Shown: one piece after another, positions 22,370-35,089 of the stretch
Layout: the number at the start of each line of letters is the position of its first letter
Numbering within the stretch: the stretch's first letter is position 1
Source: Gnetum montanum
Lineage: Eukaryota > Streptophyta > Gnetopsida > Gnetales > Gnetaceae
Length of the DNA stretch: 64,000 nucleotides
Direction: 5' to 3'
NCBI GenBank assembly: GCA_015680685.1
Contig: MNCI01016234.1
Coordinates: forward strand, 124,373-188,372
Position numbers and translations under genes: made by a program
The notes under the pieces: model-generated
The model's database searches: none
Told to the model about the DNA's origin: nothing
Seen by the model: the letters and a program-made list of their open reading frames with translations, nothing else

Positions 22370-23150
22370 GATCAATGTTAGTTTTAAAAATATTTGAAAA
22401 ATTCTTAATGAAATTTCTATAACATCCTATGTGTCCAAGAAATGACCTCACATCCTTCACTATTTGAGATTTACGAGTAATTTCTTAGATGACTTTGATC
22501 CTTTTAGAATCAACCTCAATGTCTTTCTCTAAAATTTGGTGCCTAAGAATAATGTTTTTCTAAACCATGATGTGTCTTTTTACTAATTAATTTTTAGATT
22601 AATCTCTAGATACCTTTTAATACCTATTTCAAATGGTCTAGTACTTATTTAAAGTCTAACCTATGGGTGAAGACATTATTCATGAAGACTTCAACATGAT
22701 TGCCAATTTTCTTTTAGAAGATTCTTAAGACTAGATGTTAGAATATAGCAGGAGCATTACACAAGTAAAAAAAAAAGCATCTTTTTATATGAACCAATCC
22801 TCTTGGGACTCATAGATGTAATTTTTATTTGGTTCTCAAGTGTAATCTAGATTTGGTTCTAGTTATTCTAATTGTATAAGAAGTTGTAATATTTGTGTCC
22901 TACTCTAGTGTTTAACACTTGATCAACAAATGACAATGGAAAGTGATCTTTAAAAATTTTTATATTCAATAGCTTGAAGTTAATGAAAATTCATCATTGG
23001 TCCCCTTTCTTTAGTATAATTACAAGTACTTTCATCCATTCACCATCCGCTACAAGATAGATGAATCTAGCTTCTAGAAGCTTTTCAATCTATCTCTTAC
23101 TACCTATTTCATCCTTGGATTTAGCCTACATTATGGTTAGCATTTTAGCT
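22370..23150 (-). pseudogene. pol: Reverse transcriptase remnant
   Basis: Minus-strand frames read IEKLLEARFIYLVADGEW (about 23060), FKDHFPLSFVDQVLN (22945) and VGHKYYNFLY, and further down VRSFLGHIGCYRNFIKNFS (22420). These line up with the RT at 7900-8600. The catalytic YxDD block is not readable. Confidence 0.65.
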
Positions 23151-23716
23151 TGATTATAAGATTAATATATATGCAATTTTGCCATATATGTAGATCAATT
23201 TTAATAAGTTCATCATAAGATCACACGGAGGATGTTGGCCACTTGTTTATAACTTCCAGTAGCTTCATTTTCTAGACTCCTATCAGTTTTGCATTTATAA
23301 TTGCCTATTTACTATTTTTTAGAAAGACACATTCAAGTGATTTTAATAATATCTTTAGTATAATTAGTTTATACATAGGTTCTTCAAGAATTTTCAACTC
23401 TCCCCAATCAATGTATTTTTGTTATACTTATAATTTGTGGGAGAGTTTCTATCATACTTTCTCCATGTTATTCAACCTTTTTACAAAAAGATTAGTATGT
23501 ACTTCATACGACTTTATGCATATGGTGAACTTACAACTTTCATATGCTATTAGCCACTCGGCATCTTCCTATTTAGTGGCTACTGTGTATAGGCACCTTT
23601 ACACACACACTTCATCTTCACATGAGCTACATGATTGTATATCTTTATATTGGATGGTAGATACCTTTTCTCATGTGGTTACATCCTATATCCCTATATG
23701 TGATACATGAAACTCT

Positions 23717-23960
23717 TTACTTCTCAATTACTATATGCTCATTTTCCTTAAATATTTCCAAGAAAAGATTCTTGAGTTTAATATTAACATCAATTATGCT
23801 TAGCCAAGTCATTCTCATGATGATGGGACACTTTCCCTTGTAGTTATTCACGTAAATGACTAAGAAATCAACTAGATATGGATACTCACTAATAGTGGTC
23901 ACAATGTCCTTCACCTACCCTAATGGAACAATGATGGACTAATCAACAAGCTTCACCATA
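23717..23960 (-). pseudogene. Protease remnant
   Basis: MKDIVTTISEYPYLVDFLVI then CPIIMRMTWLSIID corresponds closely to the protease at 7087-7220 (VEDIVTTICGWLYLADFLVI, FPIIMGRAWLRIVD). The active-site Asp motif is not seen. Confidence 0.6.
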
Positions 23961-24699
23961 ATGTTGCATTTATTGAGTAATGGTGGGTTCCATGTCTTGT
24001 ACATTACTTGAAAAATTAAGTTGACTCTAGAACCTAAGTCTAATAGAAGTTTGCATGGTGGATTTCTTGTAATTTGTAATTAAAGTAAGGGACTTCTAGG
24101 ATCTATTCATTTCTTTGGAAGAGCACATGCTTTTCTATTACAACATGGGATAACATGACACCCTTGATATTCATATTTTGGTTTGAAAGTAGCTTGGTAA
24201 AGGGGTTGGAGAATGTTAGGTCTAAAGTGGGATCTATAGCCACTAATTCTTGCATTTATTTATATGGACTAATAGGTTAAAATAAGGAATGCTTCCAAGG
24301 TTTGTACTTGGAACCACTTGAACTATCATCCATTTACATGCTCATGGCTCTTGTAGCACTCTTTTGATATGGTTATGGAAATATCTGATCTTGCATTAGT
24401 AGAGATGACACAAAAGAAAGAGGAGTGTGTGATGGTTGAAGATGCATGAAAGATGAATGAGAAAGATAAGAGTGTGGTTCAGTTCTAGGAGTGGTAGGTC
24501 CATGATACTTTGGACATGATATTCATATGGATCTGGTTGCATATAAGGATATTGTTATCTTGGTGGTAACATTCAACACAACTATGGATTTTTTTCACTA
24601 GTAATAATACTACTTGTAAGGTTAAGGTGGATCCCCACATGGATACAATTGTTGATTATAAAACTACTTGTAACTACCTTAGGGATAAGGCAATCTCCT

Positions 24700-26700
24700 A
24701 GGCATATGCTTTTTAATAAACTTAGGGTTTAAAGCATATGCTCTTGAATCCTATACATGTGAAACGAAATGGCAACATCCCTTAGGATGTTCATATTAGC
24801 ATAAGTCACATCCATCATCATCTATTAAATCTAAGTTAGCAACCTCATCTACAATAGTAGCTTTGTCTTTATGTTAATACATGTCCTTTCCTATTTCTTT
24901 CTTCTTTGCCTTATTCTTGTCTTTTATAAGGATATACTCTATATTGCAGAGTTATGAATTTTCCACAAACAAAATATCATATTTCACCATTATTGCAATA
25001 TCTAAAATAGCTTTTTATATTGACAAAGTCTTTTGTTAAATCACCCCCTTTATTAGATTCTCTTCTTGCCTTCTTTAGCAAGAACAAACATCCTTCTTAT
25101 GAAGGAATGGATGTTTGTTATACTTCTCAATACTCTCTCTCTTTTTAAGTTCATCCTCTTCTTTGGTTACTTGGTGTACTAATCTTTGAATCAAATGGAT
25201 CCTCATCTTTGATAGTATTCATTGGGTGTAGATCCTAACAAATTCTCTCTTTTTTTGTTCTTTTATCCATATATGATGTGTCTTAATTTATATCTTTGAG
25301 AAAATACATGGACTTAACACCTATGCAACAATGAATAGCATATGCATAAGACTACATCAAAGGATTCATGGCTATCCTATTTTCACCATGAAATATACTT
25401 TCTCGAGTTACACATTTGGGAGTGTATTTGGTATTTGTTAATGAATAGCTCCAACATTATACTCCACCTCCTAATGGATTCTAGTTCAAAGGGTTAATAC
25501 TAGCTCTCTACTTCTTTTATGAGTGTTGTTGAAAAAAATTTGAACTTTTACCACTTATTCTCTATATTATTCAAGGCAAAAGCATCATGGAAGGCTTGTA
25601 AATGATGTTGTGAATCTAAAGTACAACCTCCCTTGAAGTTAAGTCATCTGATTAAGCTATCTCATTGATGCCTAGTGGAAATGTAAATATCCTCCCTTAT
25701 ATTTACCATTCTCCTTATTAGTAGTAGGGATTNCGCCTAGTGGAAATGTAAATATCCTCCCTTATATTTACCATTCTCCTTATTAGTAGTAGGGATTCAT
25801 CATAATCATGTTCATCATGGTCTCTATCATGTTCTTCTTATATGTTATCTACTATACCTTCTTCCATGTTTTTGCTTGTGAACTCTATCTTTATCTCTAT
25901 CATAATCATCTTCTATGACTTTATTTCTATTTTGATCTTGTCCATTGTCTCTACTAGTCCACATATAATTACCTCTTCTTTCTTATCTATGCTCATCCTT
26001 GTAAAAGCTTGATGAGGATGAAGAACTAGGGGAGTTATGTTAGGTCACCTTCCTTCCATGACTCTATTAGTTATTTCTTGATGGCTTGTTGGAAGACCTA
26101 AACTTGAAGTTCCTTCTTGTGTTAGGCCTTGTTCTCCCCTTTTCTTGAATTCTTGTCATGATTGAGTGTAGCCATGAGTTAACTACATCATTTGCATTAA
26201 AGATGAAAGGATTTTGACATTGTGATCTTCCTAAATGGTAATTAGTATCCTTCTTTTCAAGCTATGTGGTTAATGGGATGATAGCTCCTTTTTCCTTAGC
26301 TTCTTCATGATTTTCCTTAATGAAATGATCTCTGCAAAGTTGGGCCTCAATTAGCTAAGACCTATAGATTTCATCAAATACATTGTAGTTAACAAGAATA
26401 TCTTCTGATCCAACCCTCATCAATGCAACTATTAACATTGATGGGACTGTATGATTAGGTAGTAACACAATAGTTCATTCCAGATCTCTTCATCTCATTT
26501 ATTCATCTTGGTAAAGGATGAGGATAAACTCTAGATAATAGGGATTTCAATATTAGTAGATCACTTTAACTTGATAGGGTACATCATCTTTGTCCTAATT
26601 CAGTTTACCAATTCCCCTTATAGGATTGTTAACAAGTGGAAAATCATTCCTATAAAAAGTATACATTTTAAATTAACTTGTGTAACTTAATAAAATATTA
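24700..26700 (-). pseudogene. gag: gag remnant
   Basis: Near 24790 the minus strand reads CDLC-x-YEHPKGCCHF, the Athila-type CxxCxxxHxxxC gag motif also seen near 6268 and 42430. It matches the usual order between PBS and protease. The core capsid region (25450-25700) is too broken to translate. It includes the duplicated 64-base segment around the N at 25733. Confidence 0.5.
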
Positions 26701-26778
26701 TTATTTTTGATAAATAGACCTTGAAGCTTTTAATAGTGATTGTAAATGATGTTATATAATCTAGAACACTAATACTAG

Positions 26779-26796
26779 TCCCTGATAACAACACCA
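26779..26796 (-). promoter_or_regulatory. Decayed tRNA-Asp-type primer binding site
   Basis: Minus-strand TGGTGTTGTTATCAGGGA lies one base inside the LTR end TCATCA (26798-26803). It resembles TGGCGCCGTTGCCGGGGA at 13 of 18 positions. Confidence 0.55.
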
Positions 26797-26797
26797 A

Positions 26798-27283
26798 TGA
26801 TGAGTAGTGATTCCTATGACTAACCATACAAATCATAAGCATTTGCATGTGACCTTATCATAATCTATGAACTAGATTATTGGTGCTTCTATATTATTAA
26901 GCATTGATCATGGATTTTTGTCTTTCCAATTACACTTGTATTCACGTTGTTGGATAAATTGTAATTGATGCATATGATTGTTGATGTTGTTCAGCCATAA
27001 TAAAATATTATTAAAATATAAAAAATTATCTATTTAATCTAAGATATGATGAAATAAATCCTAAGCTAGTCTAAGTGATGAGAATCTATTCCCAATTCAG
27101 TGTATACATCATGAACTTATGCTAGGCATACTAAGCAATAACACTACTAGGATTATCAAGTGATAATGTAGTTATTCTTAGAATTGTTCATACTCATTTA
27201 ACGTACATTTGAGAATTAAAATGTTAACTACATGCATAAAAATAAATAAGAGTGAAAGTAAATTTTTGATAAGAAAATATGAA
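26798..27283 (-). repeat. Athila-type 5' LTR, U5-side part
   Basis: From TGATGAGTAGTG it follows the LTR at 43702 with substitutions: the CTCAACCATATGAATACGAG block, the GGGCATCTATTCCTTAATC block and the ACTACTAGGATTATCAAG block. It stops at 27283, where other element sequence begins. Confidence 0.6.
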
Positions 27284-27724
27284 ACTAAGTACATTTTTGA
27301 TTGACTTGTGTACATTTTTAAATGCTAAGAGTGCTTCTAGAAGGTTGAATTCGTGTTGGTATCCTTGGTTACTTTGTTGATTTTATTTAACAAGCACACT
27401 TTTTATTGGCACATTCATGGGCTACCATTCCTAAGATTTTACAAATTGATTTGATAACTCCTACTATTGTAGCTTTAATTGCAACCTTTTTAAAAGTCTC
27501 TATTGGTTGAACAGTAAGAGGAGTTGATTCTTTGGATTTATCCTTATTTTTACTTTCCTTTATGTAGGAAAAATAAGTAAAAGAAAGCATTTCTCAAATT
27601 ACTCAATGAAAGAAAAAAAAATTAAAATGTACCTAAAAATTATAAAATTACAAAATGAAATTAAAACATACAAAATCCTTGATGTATATTAACTTTGTTG
27701 GCCTTCCTAGAAATGGTGCCAAAT
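27284..27724 (-). repeat. Partial second copy of the leader region of the 28-34 kb element
   Basis: About 85-90% similar to 32814-33244, including a tRNA-Asp-like PBS on the minus strand next to the LTR at 27725. Its presence outside the left LTR means that the LTR is shared by two copies in tandem, or that a recombination joined them. Confidence 0.65.
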
Positions 27725-28628
27725 TGACACACGAGGAAAAATTTGGAGCTAGGTTACTTCATTATCTTTGAAGAGATTCAATTGTCACCTTGTTTGTGAC
27801 TGACCTATGAGTCGTATCCATGGAGGAATGGTTCAAAAGTCAAAAAGGACATCAATATATAAAGTGGTTAGAATCAAATCCAATCAAATTTCACACTTAT
27901 GACTATCACTCATAAGAAAAAACATGAACTTTCATCCTAACTTCTAATCTTAAGTTGAAGAATGAAAATACATGATTAAATCAAATTGAGATCAGGAACA
28001 TAATATGGATTTTGAGGATCACCTAATCTGTGATTCTACCTATATGTTTCTACAATGTAGAAACCTCAACAACTTGACAATGGACTCCAATGGTCTATAG
28101 TTGCCACAAGGCTTAATGAATCCTCAATAAACAAGTTTTAGGAAACTTAAATTCAAATTGATGTGTATATGTTTGGGTATTGATTATTCCTCCCCCTAAT
28201 ACAAGTTTGAGGCACTTATTTATACTAAAAGGGGTATACAAAAATAATTATTAGATGATGGATTGTCATTGAGAAAATTGATGTCAATCGATTAATGTCT
28301 ATCGAAGTTGATAGCTATTTCGATCCTCCTCAACCATCATCACAAATCACCTACTTTTTCCTTGATCAATATCCTATTTTGTTCTTCAAGCCTTTACCCT
28401 TCTAGACTCAGAATATCAATCCTCATTGCTGCCTAGATTTGAATCGATAAAATCGATATCGATTACCGTCACTGCCTTGATTACTTGCAATGACTACATA
28501 AAAGACAACACTAGCTCTTATTTATTTCTACTACAAAAATCTATAATCTTTGATAACCAAAGAAGAATAAATATTGTTAAAATACTCATTTTTATTATGA
28601 AAATTAAAATAGATTTTAGAGTTTACCA
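27725..28628 (-). repeat. LTR of the pol-deleted element (left)
   Basis: Aligned end to end with 33245-34163. It ends GTGTCA next to a PBS-like sequence and starts TGGTAAACTC on the minus strand. AT-rich with several TCGAT motifs (28280-28460). Confidence 0.65.
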
Positions 28629-28879
28629 TAGCCCTCGACTAGCTTGTCGCTAGTGGCTGGTCACAATAGGCGAAAGATAGGTAAATTAAAACAAAAGAAT
28701 TACTAAAGCTTAAAGAAAAATATACAATGAGATCATATATAGAAAAAGAAAATAACATAGCCTATAGTTTTTATAAGAAGTCACATCATTTAAAAGTGGC
28801 CATTTACAAGAACAAAAGTAGCCACGGTGGTAGATATATAATTATTAATAACATTTGGTTGAGGGTTATGAAGCCTTAG

Positions 28880-30150
28880 AGCCTGAATCTATGTCCATGT
28901 CCTCCTCTAATTGAGAGGGATCATCTCCTTCCTGTTCATTATAGATCTAAGGGTGGACATGCCTCTCAATGTCTACTACCCTCTTATCTAAAGCACTAAT
29001 CAGAGAGTTCACCTAATGCAACACTGAAAGGATCTCATGTTGGATGGATTGAAGCTCCTCCAACTAGGATTGAACTTCATATTAGAAGCTATGGAGCTCA
29101 CTAGACTCTAGTGCCAATGAAGAACTAGGCTTTGGGACTCCCATATGAATGGACCAAATTTGGTGTAGACCCTCAACAAATAGGCAAAGCTATCTTTCTT
29201 TAGGATAGAGAGATGCATCTTTGTGCCTATCTATAGCTCAAGGACTTCATACATATGTAGGATTGTAGAGATGAGGAAAGGAAAGCATAATTTTAAGGCA
29301 TCATCATTATAATGGTATACAAGATACCTAATTGGGAGGTAAGAAAAATTTTCTTCCTTCCCATACTTGAATGCCTTCATCACTCAGGGTGTAGGGCTAA
29401 GTACGTAAGTGGTATGCATAGAAGGAAGGATGTTGGTGATGATCATTCTCACCATTACCCTATGCTCTAGCTAGAGCTTCAAGAAGTGCAAACCCTAATT
29501 TTTCAAATGAACACTATTGCTTTCATGAATGAATTGATGAAATAGTTTATATTTTTCTTCAATGCTCACCTTCAACCTAAAGATGTCATCTGCTAGGGCT
29601 AATAGTCTAAATCACTCTTGCAAATTGGTTGTTGTAATCTTCATGCATGTTTTTCAAATGGAAGATACAAAGTAGTGTTTTAGAAAATTAGCCTTAGATA
29701 GGTGGGGTTTAAGGTTTTGGTAGAATTCTAGAACCTCATCCTGAACATACCAATTGAGAGGTGGTTAGATGAAAGCATTGTAACCCATCGCCTCTAGTTG
29801 TGCAAGCATAGTTGCATCCATGTGGTTAAACCACTTGATGTAATCAACCTCTTGATATCATGAAGCAATTTTCAACCACTCACTCATTGGGGATTTAAAA
29901 AAATACTTCTATTCAATCCTAGTTGATTCAATCATTAATGTTGAAGAATTGAAAAAAGGAAAACAAGATTAACATTTTCTGCAGTTATTTAGGGAAAACT
30001 CAAAAAATGGTAGTTCTCTATTATATCGTATTTGATAGAATTGAAGTCTAGTCACTTGAACTGTGCTTTTGAATTATTGTTCTGGTGGAACCAACCTACA
30101 CAACCTCTAGAAACCATCCTTACCAATGTATATTTATCCCAATATGTTGT
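28880..30150 (-). pseudogene. Broken extra frame, plant-transposon-protein-like
   Basis: Minus-strand frames read WFNHMDATMLAQLEAMGYNA (29830), VQDEVLEFYQNLKPHLSKAN (29700) and, at the end, an acidic coiled stretch (LEELQSIQHEI...HPIYNEQEGDD). The pattern of an EFYxNL helix after a PP...Y/W segment recalls the N-terminal region of plant 'putative transposon protein' frames that accompany Athila-type elements. That link is a weak family impression. At least eight stops occur. It lies after the integrase remnant and before the 3' LTR. Confidence 0.4.
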
Positions 30151-30199
30151 CTTCGTGCTACTACATGCAAAGCCCTAGCTATGCTACTAAACCCATTGT

Positions 30200-32560
30200 G
30201 CTAAGAAGAAAGAATGTTGGATTTAGGTGGGGCTGTGGTTTATAATGAAAACCACTACCTTGCATATATATTATATATAGATTTTTAAAATTCATACCAA
30301 ATCAATCCATATCATGGCATCGGTTCTGCTCAATAAAATTTAGGTCGATTTCAATCACACCATCGACATAGATTGATACAATATAAGTTTAAGGTGTTGA
30401 CATATCGATCTTCATTGTGATCACACTAACAAACTTCGATACAAATATTAATAGGATATCGATTTAGATCACAATAATGTTGATAAAACTTGAGGCATAT
30501 GGAAAATTTTGAAACATATAAATTCTTATCGATCTAGGCTACCAAGATCAATATGCATACTAATTTTCTTCGAAGTCATGCTATTCAGATGTGATATGTT
30601 TTTTAAATTTTACTCATATTCAAAGCATATTGATTAGATTGATGTATATCAATATGTGGACATTGATTTTAAATGATTGAATCAAAATTTATATTAAAAC
30701 CTTGAACTTCATCAAAATATTATTAAACTTGATCACCTGAATTGACAAACATTGATTCATTATTGCAATGAGACATCAATGCTATGATGTCTCTTGATAT
30801 AAGGTAGACTAGGCTATTTTTTTATATCAATAGACATCGATACTTCAATGTTTTATTGACACCTACATTTGCACTAATCGTCCTAAATTGAGAAACATGA
30901 TAGTAATTGATGTTGTTGTAATTTTATACCTATGCATACTCCTCTGCTTATAATTTATTGGATATGAATTCACATATAACTTGGTTAGGAAGGCCTTAAC
31001 TAGGATTCATTGGGCTTCTACATCACCTCACAATGTTTGCTTAATTATGCACAAGAATGTCTTACAACCTCAAGGATTAGACCTTTCCTATGATTGAAGA
31101 ATCCAAGATGCATTACTTGCATCTAACTCATCCTCTAACTTCTTATTGAATTAGCTTCCATATTGGTTATACCCTACTATCTTATCCTTTACAAATTGGT
31201 CATTCCCGTGATTAGGCTAACACATGGAACATACCTAGGTTAATTAGTAAACACAAAGTATGAAAAAGGAAACATGGTCAAAGGATATACCAAAAGCAAG
31301 AATTGCCATGGGTTTTATATATCTAGATGGCTACAATGGTATTTAAGGTAATGGATGATGAGTTTTAGTATCCATCATTGGCCATCATATTAGGGATCTT
31401 GATCACTAATGCCTATGAAAGACATGATGGGAAACACAAAGAAAACCCATGTACAAAAGTATTGCTAGTTAGAAGAGATGACCATGCAAAAAAATGGGAA
31501 GATAACATAATAAAAATGAAAAAGAGTGATAGCAAAAGGTAAAAAAGAGGTAAAAACAAAAGAAAAAGAAAAAAAATAGTTTGAGGAAAACAAAGAAGAA
31601 AAAGCAAATTAACTAGATAATAGAGTATTAGGAATGATTAGAAGTGAAGGCATCCATGAATATACTAATTATGGAGGAGTCACTCCTTTGTTGTCAATGT
31701 TATACCCTAGTTCTAAGGCAGTGGCATCATTATTTAAGTGGTAATCATTGCCTAATGCTTAAACACTCTACTCATAGAAGGGTGTTCTTGTGGGATGTTT
31801 GAAATTGTAAGCTTAGAACATCACCCCAACTATAAGGTTCTTATGGGAGTGTGGCTCAACTCATGATTGAAGGTTCTTATGGGGCCATCTCTTCTTCTTC
31901 TTTTATTTATCCTTTCTTGATTTCCTTTTTTTTTTCTTTTGTAGAAAATTTAATATTTGAATGGCTTCAATCTTGGGATTTTTGTGGGGGCCAAATTAAT
32001 TTTTAAGGGTTGCTCACATGGCATTGATCTTGCTTGATATTGTTAGATGCCTTTACCACTAGATAACTAGGTCCAATATAACACACCCTTTCCAACTTAG
32101 TGACTCATCCAAGGAGGAATGTAATAGAAACCAAACACTAATAAGCATTAGGCTAAACTAAGCTGTTTACCTACCTTTACTTATGAAAATTTTAGTTAAA
32201 GAATATTGTTAAAAAATAATGAAGTTTATTATGTCTAAGATACTAATTAATTTAAGGCTTACCCTGAGTTGGATTTTAGGTTTAAACCTACTACTCTCAA
32301 GGTAGGAGGAGTTGTCCTTCTCCTGTGCATTCTAGACATGATGCGAATGAATTCTTTAAAGTCCCAACTAATAATAGAAGATACTATTATCCTTTACATT
32401 TTTCAAGGTAAAAGTTGTAGATTGTAAATACTTTCTTTATTAGTTTATGACATAAGAGTCTTGTTAAGGGGTACATTTAAGAGCTAATACTTCTAATGGA
32501 TTATTGTCATGTAATTCATTAGTAATGGGATAAGTTGGGTCATGTAGCTATACTAGTTCA
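30200..32560. other. Internal region without a recognised gene
   Basis: AT-rich, with repeated ATCGAT/TCGATA-type words at 30340-30870 and a lysine-rich A-run segment (31430-31600). No domain is recognised. It belongs to the pol-deleted element. Confidence 0.5.
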
Positions 32561-32569
32561 TCTTCTCTA

Positions 32570-32700
32570 GGTTTTTCAATATGATGTTAAGCCTTTGTCC
32601 ATTGACTAGGAATGTAGTTGAGAAATCATCAATAGGTGATATGAGAATGGTTCCATTATCATGTGGTGTGACAACTAAATAGTTGAAATATCAAATAGAG
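32570..32700 (-). pseudogene. pol: Integrase C-terminal scrap
   Basis: Minus strand reads FNYLVVTPHDNGTILI then FLVNGQRLNIIL, fitting the FKVNGQRLKHY end of Athila-type integrases. It marks the 3' edge of the pol deletion. Confidence 0.5.
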
Positions 32701-33244
32701 GATTAACAGATATGGAAAAATTATATTGTGTTCTTTCTTTTCCTACTCTGGAATCGTGCTTTGTACAAGAGGAAGTAGAGTCAGAATTTGATTATAATGC
32801 TTCCTCTTGGTTTTGTTTTTGATTGACTTGTGAATGTTTGTAAAGGCTAAAAGTGCTCATAGAAGGTTGAATTTGTGTTGATTTCATTAGTTGCTTTGTT
32901 GATTTCATTTAACAAGCACAATCTTCATTGGCACATTCATGGGCTACCATTCCTAAGATTTTAGAAATTGATTTGATAACTCCTACTATTGCAGCTTTAA
33001 TTGCAAGTTTTTAGATAGTCTTTGCTAGATGGGCAATAAGAGGAGTTGATTCTTGGGATTTATCCTTATTGTTAATTTTTGTTATGCAGGAAAAATATGT
33101 AAAAGAGACCATTTCTCAAATTACTTAATGAAGGAAATAAAAATTAAAATATAAACAAAAAATAAAATTACAAAATGAAATTAAAATAGATAGAACATGT
33201 GATGTTTATTGACTTTATCGGCCTCCCCAACAATGGCATGAAAT

Positions 33245-34163
33245 TGATGAGCTAGGAAAAATTTGGAGCTGGTTTACTTCATTATCTTTGAAGAGATTCA
33301 ATTGTCACCTCTTCTATCACTTACTCGTCAGTCATATCTATGGAGGAATGGTTCAAAATTCAAGAAGGACATCAAGATATGAAGTGGTTAGAATTGAATC
33401 CAATCAAATTTTACACTTATGACTATCACTCATAAGCAAACCCATGAACTTTCATCCTAACATGTAATCTTAAGTTTAAGAATAAAAATTCATGATTAAA
33501 CCAAATTGAAATTAGGAACATAATATGGATTTTGATGATCACAAGGGAGACATCACCTAATCTATGATTTTTCCTTCTTGTTTCTCCTATGTAGCAACCT
33601 CAACAACCTGAAAATGGACTCCAATGATCTATAGTTGCCACAAGGCTTAGTGAATCATCAATAAACAAGTTTCAAGAAAACTGACTTCAAATAGATGTGT
33701 ATTTGTTTGGGTATTGATTATTCCTCCCACTTAATACAATTTTGAGGCACTTATTTATACTTAAAATGACATACAAAAATAATTATCAGATGATCGATTG
33801 TCATTGAGAAAATCGATGTCAATCAGTTAACATCTATCGAAGTTGATAACTATTTTGATCCTCCTCGATTGTCATCGCAAATCACCTACCTCTACCTTGA
33901 TTAATATACTATTTTTCTTTTTAAGCCTTTATCCTCTAAGACTCAGAATATCAATCCTCATTGCTGCCTTGATTTGAATTCATAAAATCAATATCAATTA
34001 CCATCACTACCTTAATTAGCTATGATAACCAAGTAAAAGACAACATTATTTGTTATCAATTTCTACTACAGAAATCAATAATCTTCGATAAGCAAAGAAT
34101 AATAAAAATTTGAAAAATACACGGTTATATAATGAAAACTAAAATACCTTGCAGGGTTTAACA
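33245..34163 (-). repeat. LTR of the pol-deleted element (right, 5' LTR)
   Basis: 919 bases. Minus strand starts TGTTAAACCC and ends CTCATCA next to a PBS-like CATGCCATTGTTGGGGAG. Similar throughout to 27725-28628. Confidence 0.65.
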
Positions 34164-34640
34164 CTATCATTACTAAATTACCAAATGTTTATTGCTAGGC
34201 ATACTAAGCAATAACTCTACTAAGATTATAAAATGATAATGTATTTATGCTTAGAATTGATCATACTCATTTAACATATTTAACGTACATTTTAGAATTA
34301 AAATGTTAAATACATGTATAAAAGTAAATAAGAGTGAAAGTAAATTTCTGATAAGAAAAGATTAAACTAAGTAGAAATGTTCGAATGAATGTGTAGTAAT
34401 TTTGATCTTATCATCATCATGAATTGCATCCAAGTATAATATCATCCAAATAAAATTCAATTTAGTTAATTCAAGTTTATGTTATGAGCATTTACAAAAT
34501 ATTGTTAATGCTACAAAAATAAGCTTATAAAGTTCTGTTACTATGGTGATTAAATGATCCATTTAATATGATAGGTAAGTAGTATCTATAAGCATCACCT
34601 ACCTTAGATGCATCATATCTATGATATCATATGAGAACAT
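34164..34640 (-). repeat. Continuation of the older Athila-type LTR
   Basis: 34176-34363 repeats 27110-27283 at roughly 90% identity. It then runs on into LTR sequence matching 44200-44280 (AAACTAAGT...GATC...CATCCAAGTAT), which is missing on the left side. A GATATC word near 34630 fits U3. The right limit is approximate. Confidence 0.5.
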
Positions 34641-34711
34641 ACTGTTGGCACATTTTGGCCATTTCATGGAATAGGCTTTATAAGGTTATGGTGATTTTTG
34701 AAAAATTTAAA

Positions 34712-35085
34712 AGAGATTTTTGAGATTCTATTTCTTCATCTTGAAATCTACCATGTTGATTAAGACAAGCTTTTGGCTAATTGGTTGGCATCCACAAAGG
34801 CATGGTTGAATGTCCAAAAATCTTAGAGGCCTTGTCCAACTTGAATCCTTGAACCAACCAATCCACAAAGGTTGTAGAGCCTCCTTCCAAGGACCATGTT
34901 GTCCATATGCAANAAGGCTCTACAACCTTTGTGGATTGGTTGGTTCAAGGATTCAAGTTGGACAAGGCCTCTAAGATTTTTGGACATTCAACCATGCCTT
35001 TGTGGATGCCAACCAATTAGCCAAAAGCTTGTCTTAATCAACATGGTAGATTTCAAGATGAAGAAATAGAATCTCAAAAATCTCT
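34712..35085. repeat. Perfect 171-bp inverted repeat ending at an N
   Basis: 34712-34882 is the exact reverse complement of 34915-35085. A 32-base spacer contains an N (34913), and the right arm ends exactly at another N (35086). Exact identity amid decayed sequence and both ends at Ns point to an assembly join rather than biology. Confidence 0.85.
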
Positions 35086-35089
35086 NAAA

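Larger units (their letters stand above)
22370..27283 (-). mobile_element. Heavily decayed Athila-type element, 5' half
   Basis: On the minus strand the order is partial 5' LTR (27283-26798), PBS, gag, protease and RT, ending near 22370. Integrase and a 3' LTR are not recognised. The LTR is interrupted at about 27283 and related LTR sequence resumes at 34164. All frames are riddled with stops, so this is among the oldest elements here. The N at 25733 lies in its gag region. Confidence 0.7.
27725..34163 (-). mobile_element. Pol-deleted Athila-type derivative with one extra reading frame
   Basis: Two LTRs in the same orientation (27725-28628 and 33245-34163) bound about 4.6 kb. On the minus strand, a PBS and leader (33244-32814) are followed almost at once by a piece of integrase C-terminus (32700-32570, FLVNGQRLNIIL). 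Gag, protease, RT and the integrase core are missing. A long broken frame near the 3' LTR (30150-28880) is the only other coding-like sequence. The element looks like a deletion derivative that could only have moved with help. Confidence 0.6.

Noticed and set aside
34712-35085. A MITE, hairpin RNA locus or foldback element
   Set aside because: Perfect identity, an internal N and a terminal N make an assembly join more likely. No target duplication is seen.
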